64,000 nt of DNA from positions 3,909,001 to 3,973,000 of the forward strand of contig NZ_CP045644.1 in assembly GCF_009498455.1 (NCBI RefSeq), written 5' to 3'. The notes below the pieces were generated by a model. It was not told the origin of the DNA and did not search any database. It was given only the letters and a program-made list of their open reading frames with translations. Below are positions 60,179 through 64,000 of this stretch, in pieces; positions within the stretch are counted from its first letter, which is position 1; each line of letters starts with the position of its first letter. The position numbers and the translations under genes were made by a program. The DNA comes from Variovorax paradoxus (GTDB lineage: Bacteria > Pseudomonadota > Gammaproteobacteria > Burkholderiales > Burkholderiaceae_C).

Positions 60179-60379
60179 CTACTTGCGTGGGCCTCGGCGT
60201 GCTCGGTCCGCAATCTTTTGAGCCGGCGTGCGATCGTCGCCTCTGTTATCGCGGTGGTCGTGCCCACCCGTGTCCTTGGTCCTGCCGTAGTCCATCAAAC
60301 CGTGGGTGCCGGGCTCCCTCTGCGAACGTTCAGAAATCACGGAGGAAGCCGCTTTCAGGATGATGTCAAACAGGCCCAT
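60179..60379 (-). CDS. Basic hypothetical protein, 66 aa (minus strand)
   Basis: Starts MGLFDIILKAASSVISERSQ and continues with a strongly basic, His/Asp-rich end (HDHRDNRGDDRTPAQKIADR). ATG 60379 has GGAGA nearby. No family recognised. A single minus-strand gene before a plus-strand promoter, as seen for other cargo genes. Confidence 0.5.
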   Translation of the reverse strand: MGLFDIILKAASSVISERSQREPGTHGLMDYGRTKDTGGHDHRDNRGDDRTPAQKIADRARRGPRK

Positions 60380-60540
60380 GAAAGTCTCCAAATTAGGTGG
60401 ATAGCAGTATAGACACATCCCGTCACATGTCGGCGGTGCACTTCTTCTCAACAGCCCTGCACGCCCTTCAGCCCCAGATGGACGAGCGAGGCTGGTGCTC
60501 GGCACGACGTAGCGAAAACTGGCTCGCCCAAGTAAGTGTG

Positions 60541-60569
60541 TCAGCGAACACTGATTTATTGCCTATAAT
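60541..60569 (+). promoter_or_regulatory. Phage promoter/operator before the right-hand gene cluster
   Basis: TCAG-CGAACA-CTGA (60541-60554) and TATAAT (60564-60569). The spacer is longer than in other sites. The region 60380-60628 otherwise holds no gene. Confidence 0.6.
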
Positions 60570-60628
60570 CACTCAGCACTTCCTTACTACGACGTGCATT
60601 ATTCACCTATCGCAACAAGCGGGGTTTT

Positions 60629-60997
60629 ATGAACACCAAACCTAAATGCACCTCGGGGATTCCGATCGCCCCGCAAGCCACCTACAAGGTCGGCGGCCGC
60701 CTTCTTTCGGGCACCCAGCTGGCGCAGGCCGTTGAGGTCTGCATCGGCATTTCCCAGTCGTATGCCGTCGCGGACGTCAAGAACGGCGGTAGCGAGCGGA
60801 TCCACTGGGAGGGGCTGGACCAGGTCGCGGAGAAGGCCGACAAGGCTCTGGGCGAGCACCTGCAGGAAGTCAACGACTGGGCCAAGCGCGAGAACGGCTT
60901 CCGCAGCGAAGCCATCGCAGAGGCTGCCAACGACGAGCACGTGGGCGCGGCCGAGCGCAAGAAGTCCGACGACACCGAAGGGGGCAGCCTTGACTGA
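60629..60997 (+). CDS. Hypothetical protein, 122 aa
   Basis: MNTKPKCTSGIPIAPQATYK then an acidic helical part (WEGLDQVAEKADKALGEHLQ). No family recognised. First gene of the unit, 60 bp after the -10 box. Confidence 0.55.
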   Translation: MNTKPKCTSGIPIAPQATYKVGGRLLSGTQLAQAVEVCIGISQSYAVADVKNGGSERIHWEGLDQVAEKADKALGEHLQEVNDWAKRENGFRSEAIAEAANDEHVGAAERKKSDDTEGGSLD

Positions 60998-61361
60998 CGT
61001 GACGCTGAGCGATGAGCTCCGTGAGATCGCAGAGTCCTACTGGGACATCGTCGAGAAGCACGGCCCCGATCTGTATACGCGCCAAACCGCGGTCATGCCG
61101 AGTGGAACGGTCTTCTGGGCTGGTATCTGCAACGTGCTCTCGACTGTCCGACTCGAAAAGGGAAGAGTCCACCGCGTGAAATTCCCGTGGGCGTACGGGC
61201 AAGTCGGCTCTCTTCTGGACCAGACGCTGGGCAAGGCCTGGCGCGGCGACAACAACACGCTCGAGCCGACTCGTCCGAGAACCTTGGGCGAATGGGAATC
61301 GCGCGCTTGGCTGTGCCTGTTCTTGGCCAACGCGCTGGAAGAGGGCGACATTCATGGCTGA
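60990..61361 (+). CDS. Hypothetical protein, 123 aa, TTG start
   Basis: TTG at 60990 with AGGGGG upstream. Helical (LSDELREIAESYWDIVEKHG) and a basic middle (KGRVHRVKFPWAYGQVGSLL). No family recognised. Overlaps both neighbours. Confidence 0.55.
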   Translation: MTDVTLSDELREIAESYWDIVEKHGPDLYTRQTAVMPSGTVFWAGICNVLSTVRLEKGRVHRVKFPWAYGQVGSLLDQTLGKAWRGDNNTLEPTRPRTLGEWESRAWLCLFLANALEEGDIHG

Positions 61362-61659
61362 ACCCACCCGGCCCGGGCAGGAGTGCCGAATCATCGGCTC
61401 GACCTCTGGCACCGAGGGCCATTGCGTTGGCAAGAAAGTCGTGACCGTCTTCCTGCACGACCAGCCCCTGCGCAAAGAGAGCGGCGGCGTGATCGTGGAC
61501 ATGGGCGCGGTGTGGCGCGTGCGCGGTCAGGGCCTGCTGTCTGAGTTTGGCGGCGCCGGGGAAGAGGTCGACTGCCTGGCCATCTGGCTGGAAGTCACCG
61601 ACGACCCGCAGGAAGGCAAAACCACCACCACAACCAAAGATCTGGAGCTGACCAAATGA
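61354..61659 (+). CDS. Hypothetical protein, 101 aa
   Basis: Mixed strands (VVTVFLHDQPLRKESGGVIV) and an acidic-Thr end. No family recognised. Confidence 0.55.
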   Translation: MAEPTRPGQECRIIGSTSGTEGHCVGKKVVTVFLHDQPLRKESGGVIVDMGAVWRVRGQGLLSEFGGAGEEVDCLAIWLEVTDDPQEGKTTTTTKDLELTK

Positions 61660-62087
61660 AGACCATCGCCAAAACCCTCGGGGAAATGCGCAAGACGCTC
61701 GCAACCCCAGAAAGCTGGAATGGCGGCTACATGGCCGCCGACGAGAACAACTCCAAGGTGAGCGTGCTGAACCCTGACGCCTGCAAGTTTTGCCTGATGG
61801 GCGCTGCAGCGAAGGCCCTCGCAGTGCCGGGCGTCACCAAGTCCTACGAGGCGAACCGGTTCACATTCGTCGAGGAGTCGGAAGTCGGCAAGTTGCTGGT
61901 CGCCGTCATTCAAGGGCGGGGTCTGGGCTACGAGACCCATCGTTCCAGCGACCTCATTTGGATGTTCAACGATCAGCTGAACAATCGCGCGACCATACAC
62001 CTAGCGTGTTCGCTCGAAGAAGCACACGCCGAGGTCCTCGACGTCCTCGACGAGGCGTACCAACACGCAGTTGCAGCCGGGGTTTGA
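61656..62087 (+). CDS. DUF6197-like phage protein
   Basis: 143 aa. CKFCLMGAAAKALAVPGVTK (a Cys-Cys-Gly-Ala block) and a C-terminal helix DVLDEAYQHAVAAGV resemble DUF6197 proteins of tailed phages. Function unknown. Coupled to its neighbour by an ATGA overlap. Confidence 0.55.
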   Translation: MKTIAKTLGEMRKTLATPESWNGGYMAADENNSKVSVLNPDACKFCLMGAAAKALAVPGVTKSYEANRFTFVEESEVGKLLVAVIQGRGLGYETHRSSDLIWMFNDQLNNRATIHLACSLEEAHAEVLDVLDEAYQHAVAAGV

Positions 62088-62101
62088 GTGGGCAGGGCCA
62101 A

Positions 62102-62123
62102 CAGTCACCACTGACACTCTAAA
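62102..62123 (+). promoter_or_regulatory. Phage operator/promoter candidate
   Basis: CAGT-CACC-ACTG (62102-62113) followed by a weak TCTAAAT -10, 26 bp before the next ATG. Confidence 0.45.
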
Positions 62124-62148
62124 TATCGAAAACAAGAGGGCTCAACGT

Positions 62149-62559
62149 ATGAACACCATTACCCGCACGCCGCTGCCGCTCCCGACCGAGCGCGACAAGG
62201 CCTTCCTCCTGCAGGGCAAGATCCACGGTTCGCTGCACACGCGGATCACGATCGAGCGCGAGATTTTCCGCCGCACCTGCGCGGCGCTCCTGGCCGCCGG
62301 CTACGAGCTGCGCGTCTACGAGGGCGGGGACTGGGCCTGCGAGCGCACCACCGATCCGGTCCTGCTCGAGAACAGCATGATGTCCACCGACGAGGACTGG
62401 CTGAAGGTCTACAAGCCTGGCCAGCACATCTCGATCGGCTGGGTCTACTTCGTCTACGGCAACACGGGCTGGGACGTCATCAACGACCAGACGACCAACT
62501 TGGAAGAGGCGCTCAAGCCGGTCGCCGAGTACATCGACCAGATCGCGGAGTGGTTCTGA
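62149..62559 (+). CDS. Hypothetical protein, 136 aa
   Basis: Starts MNTITRTPLPLPTERDKAFL; a TIEREIFRRTCAALLAAGYE helix and a beta end (SIGWVYFVYGNTGWDVINDQ). No family recognised. The start is chosen just after the operator; stop overlaps the next ATG. Confidence 0.6.
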   Translation: MNTITRTPLPLPTERDKAFLLQGKIHGSLHTRITIEREIFRRTCAALLAAGYELRVYEGGDWACERTTDPVLLENSMMSTDEDWLKVYKPGQHISIGWVYFVYGNTGWDVINDQTTNLEEALKPVAEYIDQIAEWF

Positions 62560-63065
62560 TGGCTCGCCCGAGCAAGATGCAGCTGCGCCTGGCGGCCACG
62601 CCATCCCGCGGCGTGAGCGGCACTCGCCCTTCGCTCATCGTCTTCGATGAATTGGCCGCACGCCCGCTGACTGACCCGCTCAACAGGCCATCTCCGGGCG
62701 GCAAGGATGAGCGTGACATGCGCATGCGCAGGCGGATCGACCGCGCGATGGGATATCGCTCGTCCATCGACGACAACGACGACCGTGTCGCCAAGCTGGA
62801 CCCGGCCGACAAGGGAAAGCAGGGCCGCAACTGCAACGTTACGGCCTGCCAGCGACCGAACGCCTGGTTCCTCAACAGTGGCACCGACGCCTACTACTGC
62901 TTCGACTGCGCGTGGGACATCCGCAAGTTCAACCTGCGGCGCAACTCCGATGACGGCTTCGTCCTGTTCGAGCAATGGGAGGAGGACCTGGCCCGCTTCG
63001 AGACGGCAATGAAACTGAACAGCGCCGCGCGGGAGCAGTACGTGGCTGAGAGGCTTAAGTCGTGA
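62559..63065 (+). CDS. Zinc-finger-like hypothetical protein, 168 aa
   Basis: Basic N-terminus (DERDMRMRRRIDRAMGYRSS) and a Cys cluster (CNVTACQRPN and YYCFDCA) that could bind one zinc. Possibly DNA binding. No family recognised. Confidence 0.55.
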   Translation: MARPSKMQLRLAATPSRGVSGTRPSLIVFDELAARPLTDPLNRPSPGGKDERDMRMRRRIDRAMGYRSSIDDNDDRVAKLDPADKGKQGRNCNVTACQRPNAWFLNSGTDAYYCFDCAWDIRKFNLRRNSDDGFVLFEQWEEDLARFETAMKLNSAAREQYVAERLKS

Positions 63066-63310
63066 AGGGCGTGGTCTACAACAACGTGCGCCTGATGCCC
63101 GGCTCGACCGCACTGGAACTGTACGAGGCGGGCAAGAAGAAGGAGCTCGACCAGCACATGGCGCGCCTGGACCACGAGGACCGCCAGCGCTCCGGGGTGG
63201 TCAAGACCGCTGCACAGGAGCACTTCGACGCTCTGTTGCACCCGTGCTGCCTCAACGAAAAGCGGGGCATGAACGGCGGCTGCACCAACTGCGGGGACCC
63301 CTGCCTGTGA
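63062..63310 (+). CDS. Cys-rich hypothetical protein, 82 aa, GTG start
   Basis: Five Cys near the C-terminus (HPCCLNEKRGMNGGCTNCGD then C), a plausible small zinc site. GTG overlaps the previous stop. No family recognised. Confidence 0.5.
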   Translation: MKGVVYNNVRLMPGSTALELYEAGKKKELDQHMARLDHEDRQRSGVVKTAAQEHFDALLHPCCLNEKRGMNGGCTNCGDPCL

Positions 63311-63738
63311 GCTTCTGCGGCCCTGGCTTCGACCCGACCCTCGATGAGGAACGCCTCAACGAGCAGATCCTGCGCGTGTACCGCTGCATGAACGACAGCA
63401 CCTGGCGCACGCTGGGCGAGCTGTCCGAAGCCACGGGCGATCCAGAAGCGTCGGTGTCGGCACAGCTGAGGAACCTGCGCAAGGTCGAGTACGGGAGCTT
63501 TGTGGTCGAGCGTCGCCGCCGAGGGCTTGCCACGACGGGCCTCTGGGAATACCAGCTGCTGCCCCCAGGCTCGAGTGCGACCACCACGCTGGGAAAGAAG
63601 TCGCGGCGCAATCCGTTCCTCGAGGGCATGAAGCACGCCGCGAAGGTGCTGGTGTCGGCCGCTGACCTGGCCGCCGCCAAAGCCGCAATGAAGTCCGAGC
63701 TGCTGCAGGCGCACAAGCGCGCCACAGGTAAGCCCTGA
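63307..63738 (+). CDS. Winged-helix-like protein, 143 aa, GTG start
   Basis: TWRTLGELSEATGDPEASVS then QLRNLRKVEYGSFVVERRRR fits a winged helix for DNA binding. The C-terminal helix is Lys/Ala-rich. May regulate phage genes to the right. Confidence 0.6.
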   Translation: MSFCGPGFDPTLDEERLNEQILRVYRCMNDSTWRTLGELSEATGDPEASVSAQLRNLRKVEYGSFVVERRRRGLATTGLWEYQLLPPGSSATTTLGKKSRRNPFLEGMKHAAKVLVSAADLAAAKAAMKSELLQAHKRATGKP

Positions 63739-63770
63739 CAGTAGATCGATACCAAGAAAGGGAGCGCCAC

Positions 63771-63935
63771 ATGGGTTACGGACCGATCAAGAACGGCAAG
63801 CTACTGCCGATCACGCCCGTCAAAGGCTCGTGGGCTGAGCAAGAACGCGCACGCCGAGAAGGGCGCCCGGCACCAGCGCAGCCGAAGCCCGCGGGCTGGC
63901 CTCTGGGCTACACGGCGAAGGGCGAAGTTCGATGA
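63771..63935 (+). CDS. Small basic protein, 54 aa
   Basis: MGYGPIKNGKLLPITPVKGS, Arg/Pro-rich afterwards. AAGGGAG before the ATG. Below the length of ordinary gene calls. Confidence 0.45.
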   Translation: MGYGPIKNGKLLPITPVKGSWAEQERARREGRPAPAQPKPAGWPLGYTAKGEVR

Positions 63936-63985
63936 TTTTCGCCACCTGCCTCGTCATCTATCTCATCGTCAAATCGATCAAGTAA
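63932..63985 (+). CDS. Membrane peptide, 17 aa
   Basis: MIFATCLVIYLIVKSIK, one hydrophobic segment. ATG overlaps the previous stop (ATGA). Resembles tiny phage membrane peptides such as those near holins; a further ATG at 63994 starts a gene that runs off the window. Confidence 0.4.
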   Translation: MIFATCLVIYLIVKSIK

Positions 63986-64000
63986 GGAGCAACATGAACG

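Noticed and set aside
1..64000. CRISPR arrays, rRNA genes and additional tRNAs
   Set aside because: None were seen by reading both strands, but a covariance-model search was not possible.

Overview
This is a high-GC betaproteobacterial window. The gene order thrS-infC-rpmI-rplT-pheS-pheT-ihfA-merR-tRNA-Pro, an alanine/lysine-rich SWIB protein and a Bug-family solute-binding protein point to Comamonadaceae, perhaps a Variovorax-like host. It splits at a tRNA-Pro gene (17575-17651).

Host part (1-17651). A Bug-type binding protein, a TetR regulator and a thiamine-diphosphate enzyme share look-alike inverted-repeat operators. An AraC regulator follows. Its stop codon is now supplied by a complete IS3-family element (4318-5666, CAG target duplication, A_AAA_AAG frameshift signal). 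Next come the SWIB protein, an EamA transporter, a gamma-glutamylcyclotransferase-like protein and isocitrate lyase (aceA). The translation operon follows. It is preceded by a leader peptide with a run of Phe codons and mutually exclusive antiterminator/terminator stems, so the whole operon may be attenuated by tRNA-Phe charging. infC starts with ATC.

Phage-like part (17.7 kb to the right edge). Here most genes are packed on the plus strand, often with ATGA overlaps, and encode the early (DNA metabolism) half of a large phage or phage-like element. Replication and recombination: bacterial-type DNA polymerase III alpha with a C-terminal uracil-DNA-glycosylase-like domain, DnaQ-like exonuclease, gp32-like single-strand binding protein, UvsX/RecA, possible UvsY, flap-type 5'-3' exonuclease, SbcD/SbcC (gp47/gp46) pair, RuvC-like resolvase, a minimal ATP-dependent ligase. 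Nucleotide supply: NrdA/NrdB, ThyX, a MazG-like pyrophosphatase, a P-loop kinase-like protein. Regulation: a lysine-rich XRE-like repressor candidate, a sigma-70-like factor, an H-NS-like protein. Repair: a LexA-boxed umuD-umuC operon next to a SRAP (HMCES/YedK) protein. There is also a CobT-like (metallopeptidase plus VWA, with a -1 frameshift) and CobS-like (AAA+) pair, and an envelope cluster with an SPFH lipoprotein. Single genes or small groups on the minus strand (a DUF4145 protein, an Mrr-like nuclease, membrane and secreted proteins) look like later cargo. No integrase, capsid, tail, primase, helicase or clamp gene is visible, so integration at tRNA-Pro is an inference from position.

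The phage transcription units share one control signature: a TATAAT-like -10 with a nearby palindrome of the TCAGTA..TACTGA type, and frequently a hairpin at the predicted transcript 5' end. One such site abuts a perfect 16-bp ParB-type parS palindrome (45136-45151). Other points of note are a decayed homing endonuclease and a second copy of the dnaE 3' end just after dnaE. All function calls are from reading the sequence; no searches were run.
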